The translations under genes were made by a program, and so were the position numbers. The notes under the pieces are model-generated. The model saw nothing but the letters and a program-made list of their open reading frames with translations, was not told the DNA's origin and made no database searches. A stretch of DNA of 64,000 nt from Cohnella fermenti (lineage in GTDB: Bacteria; Bacillota; Bacilli; Paenibacillales; Paenibacillaceae), in assembly GCF_004801405.1 (NCBI RefSeq), contig NZ_SSOB01000036.1:23676-87675 (forward strand), read 5' to 3'. Each line of letters begins with the position of its first letter. Position 1 is the stretch's first letter. Shown here one piece after another: positions 8,039 to 16,739 of the stretch.

Positions 8039-9244
8039 TCATTTGATCTGGTTATAGAAGGAACGCTTGCGGGAAGAGGGAGGGCGGAGCACCATACGTT
8101 CGAGGAACCGTCTTGCCTTCGCCGTCTGCTTCTCCGTCAGTTGGGCGAGCATCCACGCATAGACGCTGACTCCGACGAACAGGACCGCTCCATAAGCAAG
8201 GTGGATGGCATCCGGCTGCCACTTCTGAGCATTCCGGTCGTACGCCATGGCGTGCAAGAACACGAGGATTGGAAAATGGGTCAGATACAGCGAATAGGAG
8301 TAGCCGGCGAGAGACGAGGCGGTTTGGCGGATTGTCGGCGAAGGGGCAGGCTTCCGGTAGTAAACCAACTTGACGCAATAGAGCACCCCGGAGAAGGCGA
8401 GAGCAAGGAGAAGATCCTGGCTGAATTCGCTCATCGGAACCGCATAGAATCGGCTCCCGCCCAAGGCGGCCAGAGCGAGGAGCGGACAGAGGATTGCACC
8501 GGCAATCCCGGCTCTCGAGAGCTTCGCGGGAAGCAGGTGAAGAGCGAAGCCCAGCAGCCAGATAATGTAGTACAGCAGCATTCGCTCTCCCATCAAGAAC
8601 GCAATGCCGACCGCCGCGAGCGCGTACAGCAGCTTGCGGCTATTGGCTCTGGAGCCGATCGCGAGAACCATGCAGGGGAACAGAATGTAATACCAGAATT
8701 CGAAGGACAAGCTCCAGAGAGGGCCGTTCGACCCGAAGTGAGCTACGGCAATCCCTTGCAGAAACAGGAGATTCCCGAGGAACTCCGTCGAAGTCAACAA
8801 GTCGGCGCTGGAGTAGTCCAGAATAAACCGGTCCTCGGGCAAGCCTTCATAGACCCCCGTTCCTCCGTAAGCGGACGCGCCGGCATGGTCCCACAGCAGG
8901 CCGAGGAGCAGCGCGGGGAGAAGCACGACGTACAATCGCGTCAATCGATGAAGCAAGTAACCGCTCCAGCTCCATCGCCCCTTCTCCACGAGCTTCATCA
9001 CATTGGCGGAGATCAGCATGCCGCTTAGGACGAAGAAGACCATGACCGCCTGATGTCCCAAGCTCGAGATCGCATACAGCGGTTTGAGATACCAAGCCGG
9101 ATTGGCAAGCTCGGAGTAATTGAGGAAGAACAAGCCTTTGACATGGGACAACACGACAACCAAGGCAGCCGCCCAGCGGATAAGATCGAGGATGACGGAT
9201 AGCTTCCCCTCGATGACCCACCTTTCCGGAATGCGATTTTTCAT
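8039..9244 (-). CDS. Acyltransferase 3 (OafA/YrhL-like) membrane protein
   Basis: This is a multi-span membrane acyltransferase that likely O-acetylates or otherwise acylates a surface glycan. About ten hydrophobic helices are visible; the family motifs are an N-terminal VVLSHVKGLFF (His of the R/H region) and GHQAVMVFFVLSGMLIS. I use ATG 9244 (401 residues) with GGGAGG 6 nt upstream. The longer frame opens at 9289, but that ATG is part of the -10 box TACAAT and cannot lie in the transcript. The gene has its own promoter with the same operator as gmd. Confidence 0.88.
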   Translation of the reverse strand: MKNRIPERWVIEGKLSVILDLIRWAAALVVVLSHVKGLFFLNYSELANPAWYLKPLYAISSLGHQAVMVFFVLSGMLISANVMKLVEKGRWSWSGYLLHRLTRLYVVLLPALLLGLLWDHAGASAYGGTGVYEGLPEDRFILDYSSADLLTSTEFLGNLLFLQGIAVAHFGSNGPLWSLSFEFWYYILFPCMVLAIGSRANSRKLLYALAAVGIAFLMGERMLLYYIIWLLGFALHLLPAKLSRAGIAGAILCPLLALAALGGSRFYAVPMSEFSQDLLLALAFSGVLYCVKLVYYRKPAPSPTIRQTASSLAGYSYSLYLTHFPILVFLHAMAYDRNAQKWQPDAIHLAYGAVLFVGVSVYAWMLAQLTEKQTAKARRFLERMVLRPPSSRKRSFYNQIK

Positions 9245-9263
9245 TCCTGCCTCCCATTTAAAT

Positions 9264-9278
9264 GATACAAATTGTATC
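9264..9278. promoter_or_regulatory. Operator of the acyltransferase promoter
   Basis: GATACAAATTGTATC is a perfect palindrome around a central base. It lies at about +3 to +17 of the predicted transcript and 20 bp before the start codon. It matches the two sites in the gmd promoter. Confidence 0.7.
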
Positions 9279-9287
9279 TTTTTTGCC

Positions 9288-9316
9288 ATTGTAGCTCCGT
9301 TAGCTTAAATTGTCAA
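9288..9316 (-). promoter_or_regulatory. Sigma-A promoter of the acyltransferase unit
   Basis: On the minus strand TTGACA (9311-9316) and TACAAT (9288-9293) are 17 bp apart, a near-consensus promoter. It reads into the acyltransferase and the nucleotidyltransferase-fold gene. Confidence 0.85.
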
Positions 9317-9379
9317 TTCATATAGAAAGCCATCGATTCTAAATTTTTTCCAAAATTTTCAGATCGAAAATTGCCAATA

Positions 9380-9429
9380 AAATAAGAAAAACCGCCTGGG
9401 AGGATCGATGGACGATCACCCTGGCGGTT
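9380..9429 (-). terminator. Rho-independent terminator of the glutamate synthase gene
   Basis: On the minus strand a hairpin with AACCGCC/GGCGGTT arms and paired CAGGG/CCCAG-like inner bases is followed by TTTTTCTTATTTTA. It lies about 120 bp after the stop codon. Confidence 0.8.
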
Positions 9430-9463
9430 GTTTAAAACAGTTATTTTAAATTGAAGAACGTTT

Positions 9464-9494
9464 GCGATTTAATATGATTTCTCACATTGATCGG
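9464..9494. repeat. Solitary copy of the dispersed palindrome module
   Basis: ATATGATTTCTCACAT at 9472-9487, with flanks GCGATTTA and TGATCGGC, closely matches the first module of the array at 34264. Only one module is present here, between the glutamate synthase stop and its terminator. Confidence 0.6.
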
Positions 9495-9546
9495 CTGGCA
9501 TGGCGGCAATAGCGGCCGATAACCATCGTCATCGACGGCTTGTGCC

Positions 9547-12500
9547 TTAATTCCCGCCGGCTCTGGCCAGCTCTCTCATGTTCGCTTCGAACGCCGCGAG
9601 CAGCGCCTTGTCGCCGCTGAGGCCCTGTGCTTCGACCTTGGCAATCTGCTCAAGCATACGCTTGTAGTCCTTCGGAATGACCTTGATGAAGCGCGGCAGG
9701 AATTCCTCCCACTCGTCAAGCACCCGGCGCCCGAGCTTGCTGCCCGTATAGCCGACGTGCTTCTCGATCATGCCGCGCACCATCGCGATCTCCTTCTCGT
9801 CCTCCAGCGCCTCGAGACCGATCATCTCGAAGTTGCAGCGCTTGTGGAAGTCGCGGTCCCAGTCGATCACATAGGCGACGCCGCCCGACATGCCCGCCGC
9901 GAAGTTGCGTCCGGTCTTGCCGAGGATGACGACGTGTCCGCCCGTCATGTATTCGCAGCCGTGGTCGCCCACGCCTTCGACGACAATGTTCGCGCCGCTG
10001 TTGCGGACGGCGAACCGTTCGCCGGCGACGCCGTTCACGTAGGCTTCCCCGCTCGTCGCGCCGTAGAAGGCGGTGTTGCCCGCAACGATGTTCTCCTCCG
10101 CCTTGAAGATCGCCTTCTTGGACGGATGGACAACGATCTTGCCGCCGGACAATCCCTTCCCGACGTAGTCGTTCGCATCGCCTTCGAGCGTCAGCGTCAT
10201 CCCGTTCGGAATGAAGGCGCCGAAGCTGAGACCGGACGTTCCGACGAAGCGGAAGTTGATCGTGTCCGCCGGCAAGCCCGCCTTGCCGTAACGCTTCGTA
10301 ACCTCATGGCCGACAATCGTGCCGACGACGCGGTTGATGTTCTTGATCGGGAACGTGCCTTCCACGCGAGCCCCGCTCTCCAGCGCCGGCTGGGCGGCGG
10401 CGAGCAAGTGCAGCAGGTCGAGCGATTCCTCGAGCATATGGTTCTGCTTCTTGACGTTCGTGCGGAACGAGCCTTCCGGCAGCTCCGGCATGTAGAGCAG
10501 ATCGGTCAGATCGACGCCCGCCGCCTTCTTGAAGTGGCTGATCGCCTTCTTCGTGTCCAGGCGGTCCGTGCGGCCGACCATCTCCTCGATGGTGCGGAAG
10601 CCGAGCTCGGCCATGATCTCGCGAAGCTCCTGCGCCAGGAAGTGCATGTAGTTGACGACATATTGCGGGTCGCCCATGAACTTCTTGCGAAGCTCCGGAT
10701 TCTGCGTCGCGACGCCGACCGGGCACGTGTCCAACTGACAGACGCGCATCATGATGCAGCCGAGCACAACGAGCGGAGCCGTTGAGAAGCCGTATTCCTC
10801 CGCGCCGAGCAGAGCGGCGATGGCGATATCGCGGCCGGTCATCATCTTGCCGTCCGTCTCGACGACGACGCGGTCGCGCAGGTTGTTCAGGATCAGCGTC
10901 TGATGCGTCTCCGCAAGACCGAGCTCCCACGGCAGGCCCGCGTGGCGGATCGAGCCGATCGGAGAAGCGCCGGTTCCTCCGTCATAGCCGCTGACGAGGA
11001 TAACGTCCGCACGGGCCTTGGCGACACCGGCCGCGATCGTGCCGACGCCGACCTCGGAGACGAGCTTGACGTTGATGCGCGCATGGCGGTTCGCATTCTT
11101 CAGGTCGTGGATCAGCTCGGCCAAGTCCTCGATCGAATAAATGTCGTGGTGAGGAGGCGGCGAGATAAGGCCGACGCCAGGCGTCGTGCCGCGCACTTCC
11201 GCAACCCAAGGATACACCTTGCGTCCCATCAACTGGCCGCCTTCGCCCGGTTTCGCGCCTTGCGCCATCTTGATCTGAATCTCTTCCGCGTTCGCCAGGT
11301 AGTGGCTCGTGACGCCGAAGCGTCCGGAAGCGACCTGCTTGATCGCGCTGCGGCGGGAATCGCCGTTCTCGTCCGGAATGAAGCGCGCCGGATCTTCCCC
11401 GCCTTCCCCGGAGTTCGACTTGGCGCCGATCCGGTTCATCGCAATGGCGAGCCCTTCGTGCGCTTCCTTGCTGATCGAGCCGAACGACATCGCGCCGCTC
11501 TTGAACCGCTTGAAGATCGATTCGACCGGCTCGACCTCTTCGATCGGCACCGGAGGCTGATCGAGCTTGAAGTCGAGCAGGGAGCGCAGCGTGCGAATCT
11601 CCTCGTACTCGCCTTGCACGAGCGCCGAATACTTCTTGTACAGGTTGTAATCGTTCGAGCGGGTCGCCATCTGCAGCGTATGAATCGTCTTCGGGTTGAA
11701 CAGATGGTCTTCCCCGTCCTTGCGCCATTGGTAATCGCCGCCCGAGTCGAGCTCGCGCTCTGCGCCCTCTTGCGTCGAGAACGCGCGATAATGGCCCTTC
11801 AGCGTCTCGGCCGCGATAACGTCGAGGCCGACGCCGCCGATTCTCGATGGCGTCCACGTGAAGTATTGGTCGATGACATCGGACTTCAGGCCGATCGCCT
11901 CGAAGATCTGCGCACCGCGGTACGACTGGATCGTCGAGATGCCCATCTTCGACAGTACCTTGACGACGCCCTTGTTGGCGGCCTTCAGGTAGTTCTTCAC
12001 GGCCTTCTCGTGCGAGATGTTGCGCAGCAGCCCTTGGCGGATCAGATCGTCGAGCGTCTCGAACGCCAGGTACGGGTTGACCGCACTTACGCCGTAGCCG
12101 AGCAGCAATGCGAAGTGATGCACCTCGCGCGGCTCGCCGGATTCGAGCAGAATGCTGACCTTCGTGCGCGTGCCCTGGCGAATCAGATGGTGGTGCAGCG
12201 CCGAGACGGCCAGCAGCGAAGGAATCGCCGCGTTCTCCTCGTCCACGCCGCGGTCCGACAGAATCAGGATGTTATGCCCCTTGGCGATAACGCGGTCCGC
12301 CGCTTCGCACAGCATCCGGATCGCTTCGCGAAGCCCCTCTTCCCCGTCCTTCGCGATGAAGAAGATCGGCAGCGTAATCGACTTGAAGCCCGGACGATGC
12401 ACGTGGCGCAGCTTCGCAAAGTCCTCGTTCGAGACGATCGGGGACTCGAGGCGAATATGACGGCAGCTCTCCGGCTCCGGGTTCAGCAGGTTGCGCTCCG

Positions 12501-14154
12501 GTCCGATCGTCGTGAACGTGGAGGTGACGATCTCCTCGCGAATCGCGTCGATCGGCGGGTTCGTCACTTGCGCGAACAACTGCTTGAAGTAGTTGAACAG
12601 ACGCTGCGGGCGCTCCGAGAGCACCGCAAGCGGGGCATCGTAGCCCATCGAAGCGAGCGGCTCGGAGCCGCCTGCGGCCATCGGCTCAATGATCCGGCGA
12701 ACGTCTTCGAACGAATAGCCGAATGCTTGCTGGCGCTTCTGAATCGTCTCGTGATCCAGAACCGGCAGCTCGGTCGCTTCCGGCAACTCGTCAAGATCGA
12801 CCAGATGCTCGCTCAACCATTCGCGGTACGGATGCTCGGAGACGATCGCCTTCTTCAGCTCCTCGTCGGCGATGATCCGGCCCTGCTTCGTATCGACGAG
12901 CAGCATGCGTCCCGGACGGAGGCGGTCCTTCAGCACGATGTCCTCCGGCGGAAGCTCGATGACGCCGGCTTCGGAAGCCATGATGATCAGATCGTCCTTC
13001 GTCACGTAGTAGCGCGCCGGACGCAAGCCGTTGCGGTCCAGGATGGCGCCGATCTGGACGCCGTCGGTGAAGCCCATCGCCGCCGGGCCGTCCCAAGGTT
13101 CCATCATCGTGCTGTGATATTCGTAGAACGCCTTCTTGTCGTCGTCCATGTCGTTGTCGTTCTGCCAAGGCTCAGGCACCATCATCATCGCAACTTGCGC
13201 GAGCGGGCGTCCGGCCAGGTACAGGAACTCGAAGGTGTTGTCGAACTTGCCCGTGTCGGAGAGGTCGTGGTTGATGACCGGCTTGACCTTCTCGAGGTCC
13301 TCGCCGAACAACTCGGATTCAAACAGCGTCTGGCGGGCGTGCATCCAGTTCTCGTTGCCGCGCAGCGTATTGATCTCGCCGTTATGAATCATGTAGTTGA
13401 ACGGATGCGCGCGCTCCCAGCTCGGGAACGTGTTCGTGGAGAAGCGGGAGTGAACGAGAGCCATCGCCGTGACGACTCGCGGGTCGTGAAGCTCCACGTA
13501 GAACTGGCCGACCTGCTCGGTCGTGAGCATCCCCTTGTAGATGATCTTCTTGCTCGACAAGCTCGTGAAGTAGAACGTCTCGCCGCCTTCGATGCCGGAA
13601 TACCGGATCGCGCGCTCCGCTCTCTTGCGGATGACATACAGCTTGCGCTCGTACGCCATATCGTCCGCGAATCCCTCCGTGCGGGAGATGAACGCTTGGC
13701 GAACGAACGGCTTCACGCGCTTGGCGGAGATGCCGAGCATATCGTCGCGCGTGGCAACGGTGCGCCAGCCGATCACCGCCAGCCCCTCCTCCTCGACGAT
13801 GGAAGCGAACAACTGCTCATGCTTCGTCCGCTCGGATTCGTTCTGCGTCAGGAAGATCATGCCGACCGCATAGCGGCCGGGCTCCGGCAAGGCGAAGCCG
13901 AGCTTCGCCGTCTCTTCGGCCAGGAAGTCGTGTGGAATCTGCAGCAGGATGCCGGCTCCGTCTCCGGAGTTCGGCTCGCTGCCTTGGCCGCCGCGATGCT
14001 CCATATTAATAAGTAGCGACAGGGCTTGCTCGATGATCTCGTGGGACTTGTTCCCCTTGATATGAGCGACGAAGCCCATTCCGCATGCGTCTTTCTCGTA
14101 CTGCGGGTCGTAGAGTCCTTGCTTAGGGGGCAATCCGTTCACGTAAGAAGTCAT
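9547..14154 (-). CDS. gltB: Glutamate synthase (NADPH) large subunit
   Basis: The 1535-residue protein makes two glutamates from glutamine and 2-oxoglutarate. The gene is called gltA in Bacillus and gltB elsewhere. The N-terminal class II glutaminase domain carries its catalytic Cys at residue 24 (KDACGMGF), so a short propeptide should be removed. The central domain, the FMN-binding synthase domain (GAKSNSGEGGEDPARF) and the Fe-S cysteine cluster CIMMRVCQLDTCPVG follow, and the C-terminal GXGXG beta-helix closes the protein. The small subunit gene is not adjacent, which is unusual for Bacillus-type operons. A promoter at 14467-14496 would give a leader of about 300 nt. Confidence 0.98.
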   Translation of the reverse strand: MTSYVNGLPPKQGLYDPQYEKDACGMGFVAHIKGNKSHEIIEQALSLLINMEHRGGQGSEPNSGDGAGILLQIPHDFLAEETAKLGFALPEPGRYAVGMIFLTQNESERTKHEQLFASIVEEEGLAVIGWRTVATRDDMLGISAKRVKPFVRQAFISRTEGFADDMAYERKLYVIRKRAERAIRYSGIEGGETFYFTSLSSKKIIYKGMLTTEQVGQFYVELHDPRVVTAMALVHSRFSTNTFPSWERAHPFNYMIHNGEINTLRGNENWMHARQTLFESELFGEDLEKVKPVINHDLSDTGKFDNTFEFLYLAGRPLAQVAMMMVPEPWQNDNDMDDDKKAFYEYHSTMMEPWDGPAAMGFTDGVQIGAILDRNGLRPARYYVTKDDLIIMASEAGVIELPPEDIVLKDRLRPGRMLLVDTKQGRIIADEELKKAIVSEHPYREWLSEHLVDLDELPEATELPVLDHETIQKRQQAFGYSFEDVRRIIEPMAAGGSEPLASMGYDAPLAVLSERPQRLFNYFKQLFAQVTNPPIDAIREEIVTSTFTTIGPERNLLNPEPESCRHIRLESPIVSNEDFAKLRHVHRPGFKSITLPIFFIAKDGEEGLREAIRMLCEAADRVIAKGHNILILSDRGVDEENAAIPSLLAVSALHHHLIRQGTRTKVSILLESGEPREVHHFALLLGYGVSAVNPYLAFETLDDLIRQGLLRNISHEKAVKNYLKAANKGVVKVLSKMGISTIQSYRGAQIFEAIGLKSDVIDQYFTWTPSRIGGVGLDVIAAETLKGHYRAFSTQEGAERELDSGGDYQWRKDGEDHLFNPKTIHTLQMATRSNDYNLYKKYSALVQGEYEEIRTLRSLLDFKLDQPPVPIEEVEPVESIFKRFKSGAMSFGSISKEAHEGLAIAMNRIGAKSNSGEGGEDPARFIPDENGDSRRSAIKQVASGRFGVTSHYLANAEEIQIKMAQGAKPGEGGQLMGRKVYPWVAEVRGTTPGVGLISPPPHHDIYSIEDLAELIHDLKNANRHARINVKLVSEVGVGTIAAGVAKARADVILVSGYDGGTGASPIGSIRHAGLPWELGLAETHQTLILNNLRDRVVVETDGKMMTGRDIAIAALLGAEEYGFSTAPLVVLGCIMMRVCQLDTCPVGVATQNPELRKKFMGDPQYVVNYMHFLAQELREIMAELGFRTIEEMVGRTDRLDTKKAISHFKKAAGVDLTDLLYMPELPEGSFRTNVKKQNHMLEESLDLLHLLAAAQPALESGARVEGTFPIKNINRVVGTIVGHEVTKRYGKAGLPADTINFRFVGTSGLSFGAFIPNGMTLTLEGDANDYVGKGLSGGKIVVHPSKKAIFKAEENIVAGNTAFYGATSGEAYVNGVAGERFAVRNSGANIVVEGVGDHGCEYMTGGHVVILGKTGRNFAAGMSGGVAYVIDWDRDFHKRCNFEMIGLEALEDEKEIAMVRGMIEKHVGYTGSKLGRRVLDEWEEFLPRFIKVIPKDYKRMLEQIAKVEAQGLSGDKALLAAFEANMRELARAGGN

Positions 14155-14331
14155 ATGAACGCAACCTTTCTGTAAGGAATGTGAGGGAGGGGGACTGCCG
14201 GCCTTCTCGTCGTCGTGGCGAGAGAGAGGCGGTCAGCGCTTCAAGCCTTGGCTGTGCAAAAAAACGTATGGGATAAACGGAGTCCTACACTCCGAGGGCT
14301 TGCCGAATTTCTTCAAATACGAACAATGAGG

Positions 14332-14360
14332 TTGGCGCGACAAGGCGTTGCAACTATAAT
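14332..14360 (+). promoter_or_regulatory. Probable promoter for the SGNH hydrolase
   Basis: TTGGCG and TATAAT are 17 bp apart on the plus strand. The start codon lies about 205 bp downstream. The -10 is perfect and the -35 matches 4 of 6, so this is plausible but not certain. Confidence 0.5.
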
Positions 14361-14466
14361 AAACATAACGGCTTGGCAGGTTTCCGGCGCGAAACTTCGA
14401 CGATTGCCGCGTTTGACGGCCTTTCATTCCGTTATATTTATATTTATTCATTTTATCGTGTTATTT

Positions 14467-14496
14467 ATTGTAACACCACCTCATCAAGAATGGCAA
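14467..14496 (-). promoter_or_regulatory. Probable promoter of glutamate synthase
   Basis: On the minus strand TTGCCA (14491-14496) and TACAAT (14467-14472) are 18 bp apart. It faces the gltB start across about 300 bp of otherwise unannotated leader, which is long enough for a regulatory RNA structure, although I do not recognise one. Confidence 0.55.
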
Positions 14497-14572
14497 TTTA
14501 ATATTTTTATGAACGTGATAAGCCACATTGTTCATGAATGTTCGACAAAGACCGAATGGAGGAATGTATCCC

Positions 14573-15931
14573 TTGAGAATGCCAACCGCCTTGTCGCTCG
14601 CCGTTATCGCCGGAGCGCTCGCCGTTATCGCCGGAGCGCTCGCCGCTTCTCCCGTCTCCGCAGGCGTGCCGGCGCCGACTGCCGGCACCAATTCCGAATC
14701 CGTACGATTGGCCGCCGCTCAAGCCGCAACGTCCGTCTCCGACACCTACCGCCTCGTCGTTCTCGGCGACTCCGTCAGCGTCGGCTACGAGCCCAACGTC
14801 ACGAATTGGAACGACATCTACGGGTATGGAGATCGCCTCTACGAGCAGGCGCTTCTGCACGGACGGTCCGAGATGAGCAATTATGCCATCGCCGGCCTCA
14901 CTACCGAAGGCTTGATCAACCTGCTGCAAGGAGCCAAGGACAAGAAGAAGCTGACGATCTCGCAAATTCAAGATTTCAGCCAATATCCGGATGAACGGGT
15001 CGCTCAGCTCGCAAGCGATGTCGGCTCCCGAACGCCCGAGCTTAACGAATCGCTGAAGCAAGCCGATGCGGTGGCGCTGACGATCGGCGGCAACGACTTC
15101 CTCGACTACGTGAAGAACCTGCTGGAGGAGGACCCGAAGGACGCCATCGCGCAGCTTGACGCGGAGATCGACGGATTGTTGAATAATTATACAATTCAGG
15201 CGAAGCAAGCGGTCGAACTGCTCCACGAGCTGGCTCCGAATGCCGTCATCAAGCTGACCGACCAATACTTGCCGATGCCCGTCCAATACGACGCCGACCT
15301 GTATGCGGATCTGATCGGGGTAACGGATAAACTCGCCGGCTTGCTCGACCAATTGGAGCAGGGGCTCGACGCGCAAGACGTCCCCCTCGACATCGTCCAC
15401 ATCCGTTCCCTGTTCGCAGGCAAGGAGATGTCGCTTACCCATATTTACTACGACAAGGACGTCCATCCGAACCAGACCGGCTACGCCGCCATCGCCCGGC
15501 AATTCTCCGACTCGCTCTGGCACTCGTACACTTCGATTCCGGCGGCGGACAAGACGAAGAACGGCACGGCGCTCGCTCCGGCGATCTATATTAACGGCAA
15601 GTCGCTCTCCACGCCCAATCAGCCGATGCTGAAGAACAGCACAACCTTCCTGGCGCTGAGGGATGTCGCCGACGCGACCGGCGCGCTGGTCCAGTGGGAC
15701 AGCAAGACGCAGACGGCTACGTTCACCAAGGGAGCGAACAAGGTTGTCATCGCGATCGGCTCCAAGACGATGACGGTCAACGGCATCCAGAAGGAGCTGA
15801 CGACGGCCGCTTATCTGCAGAAGGTAGGAAGCGAGCAGAAGACCTACGTTCCGCTCGCAGCCATCGCGACAGGGCTCCAATATCAAGTCGTCTACCGCTC
15901 CAAATTGAATACCGCATTCATTAATTCGTAA
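14573..15931 (+). CDS. Secreted SGNH/GDSL hydrolase with copper-amine-oxidase-N-type domain
   Basis: The 452-residue protein has a signal peptide, then an SGNH esterase domain, then a stalk-like domain. Block I GDSVSVGY carries Ser67, block III GGND is at about 172-175, and the catalytic Asp/His pair of block V is DVHPNQTGY at about 296-298. From residue about 325 the sequence (YINGKSL, FLALRDVADATGA, TYVPLAAIATGL) is the copper amine oxidase N-terminal domain common on Paenibacillus surface proteins. I choose TTG 14573, 10 nt after GGAGG; ATG 14564 is only one base from that SD. The likely role is de-esterification of a glycan or lipid outside the cell. The substrate is not predictable. Confidence 0.9.
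   Translation: MRMPTALSLAVIAGALAVIAGALAASPVSAGVPAPTAGTNSESVRLAAAQAATSVSDTYRLVVLGDSVSVGYEPNVTNWNDIYGYGDRLYEQALLHGRSEMSNYAIAGLTTEGLINLLQGAKDKKKLTISQIQDFSQYPDERVAQLASDVGSRTPELNESLKQADAVALTIGGNDFLDYVKNLLEEDPKDAIAQLDAEIDGLLNNYTIQAKQAVELLHELAPNAVIKLTDQYLPMPVQYDADLYADLIGVTDKLAGLLDQLEQGLDAQDVPLDIVHIRSLFAGKEMSLTHIYYDKDVHPNQTGYAAIARQFSDSLWHSYTSIPAADKTKNGTALAPAIYINGKSLSTPNQPMLKNSTTFLALRDVADATGALVQWDSKTQTATFTKGANKVVIAIGSKTMTVNGIQKELTTAAYLQKVGSEQKTYVPLAAIATGLQYQVVYRSKLNTAFINS
14596..14637. repeat. 21-bp tandem duplication in the signal-peptide code
   Basis: Two identical 21-bp units follow each other directly and encode LAVIAGA twice in the hydrophobic core of the signal peptide. A third partial unit (GCTCGCC) follows. 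Slippage here would change the length of the h-region by seven residues. Confidence 0.85.
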
Positions 15932-15983
15932 TATCGGCTTTCGCCGGCCCGTTTATCCGATGCGACCCGATGCAATGCGCTTT

Positions 15984-16103
15984 ATATCATTTTTCACATT
16001 GGTCGGCTCGTCCGTCGCCTCGTTCCCGTTCGTTCGTCGGCTCGAATTCGTCTCGTCGGCACGGACTCCGGATAATTGGCGTGTTTTATGTGATTTAATA
16101 CGA
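15984..16103. repeat. Degenerate palindrome array D
   Basis: Module ATATCATTTTTCACAT at 15984-15999 and module ATGTGATTTAATACGA at 16088-16103 are 104 bp apart, that is twice 52 bp. The position between them is degenerate. The flanks (TTGGTCGGC, GGCGTGTTTT) match modules i and ii of the arrays at 23602 and 34264. Confidence 0.6.
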
Positions 16104-16157
16104 AAATTAACCTCCGCTAATGGCACATCTCCCTCTCCAACTGCCCCTTCGGAGCGG

Positions 16158-16447
16158 CGATGGGCGTGGGAGGGACCGAGATGAGTTGCCATTACTCAAG
16201 TGCGGGCGTATGAGCTGGCATGGTGGGGGCAGATGAGTAACCACGACTCAAATGGAGTGGCGATGGGCGTGGGAGGGACCGAGATGAGTTGCCATTACTC
16301 AAGTGCGGGCGTATGAGCTGGCATGGTGGGGGCAGATGAGTAACCACGACTCAAATGGAGTGGCGATGGGCGTGCGGAGGGACCGAGATGAGTCGCCATT
16401 ACTCAAGTGCGGGCGTATGAGCTGGCATGGTGGGGGCAGATGAGTAA
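16158..16447. repeat. 103-bp tandem repeat, 2.8 copies, with phased TGAGT-N7-ACTCA dyads
   Basis: Units begin at 16158, 16261 and 16364; copies 1 and 2 are nearly identical and copy 3 has one inserted base and a T-to-C change. Each unit holds two inverted repeats TGAGT-N7-ACTCA. They start at 16182, 16234, 16285, 16337 and 16389, with a decayed sixth at 16441, so the step is 51-52 bp throughout. No reading frame is kept across the array (103 is not a multiple of three), so it acts as DNA or RNA. Confidence 0.9.
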
Positions 16448-16532
16448 CTCCACTAACTCTGCCCACCCAGCCTCTTCACAGCAGGTTTTTACAGCCACGA
16501 AGACTGTGTACGGAAAATTTTCATTACAGGGA

Positions 16533-16553
16533 TGACAACGATCCCTGTTGTCA
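16533..16553. repeat. TGACAAC-N7-GTTGTCA hairpin, copy 1
   Basis: A 7+7 inverted repeat with a 7-base loop lies within a longer stretch shared with 16690-16760 (AAAATTTTCAT, CAGGG, GAGGTT). It is in the gene-free region between the SGNH hydrolase and the Ig-like protein. Confidence 0.65.
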
Positions 16554-16718
16554 CAGAGGTTAATACGAAAATACAGGTTTCCCGCACCTCTCTCTCCCAC
16601 CGCCTCTTCGGAGCCCCGTTACACGGGTTTCTCCACTAACTCCGCTCCTGCTGCCCCTCCGCAATTGGCTTTTCATCACTGCCGATGGCCGCATACAGAA
16701 AATTTTCATGGCAGGGGG

Positions 16719-16739
16719 TGACAACTGTCCTTGTTGTCA
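16719..16739. repeat. TGACAAC-N7-GTTGTCA hairpin, copy 2
   Basis: The arms and loop length match copy 1 at 16533-16553 while the loop sequence differs, so the pairing is kept but the loop is not. It abuts the palindrome pair at 16740-16807. Confidence 0.65.

Noticed and set aside
6900..9278. LexA (SOS) boxes
   Set aside because: The Firmicutes LexA consensus is CGAAC-N4-GTTCG; GATACA-N3-TGTATC does not fit.
10903..14016. 1037-residue open frame opposite the glutamate synthase gene
   Set aside because: It is the reverse-strand shadow of a strongly conserved gene, rich in Arg/Leu/Asp/Val as expected for GC-rich antisense frames, and has no recognisable domain.
16158..16447. CRISPR array
   Set aside because: The units are 103-bp near-identical copies including the parts between dyads, there are fewer than three copies, and no cas gene is present.
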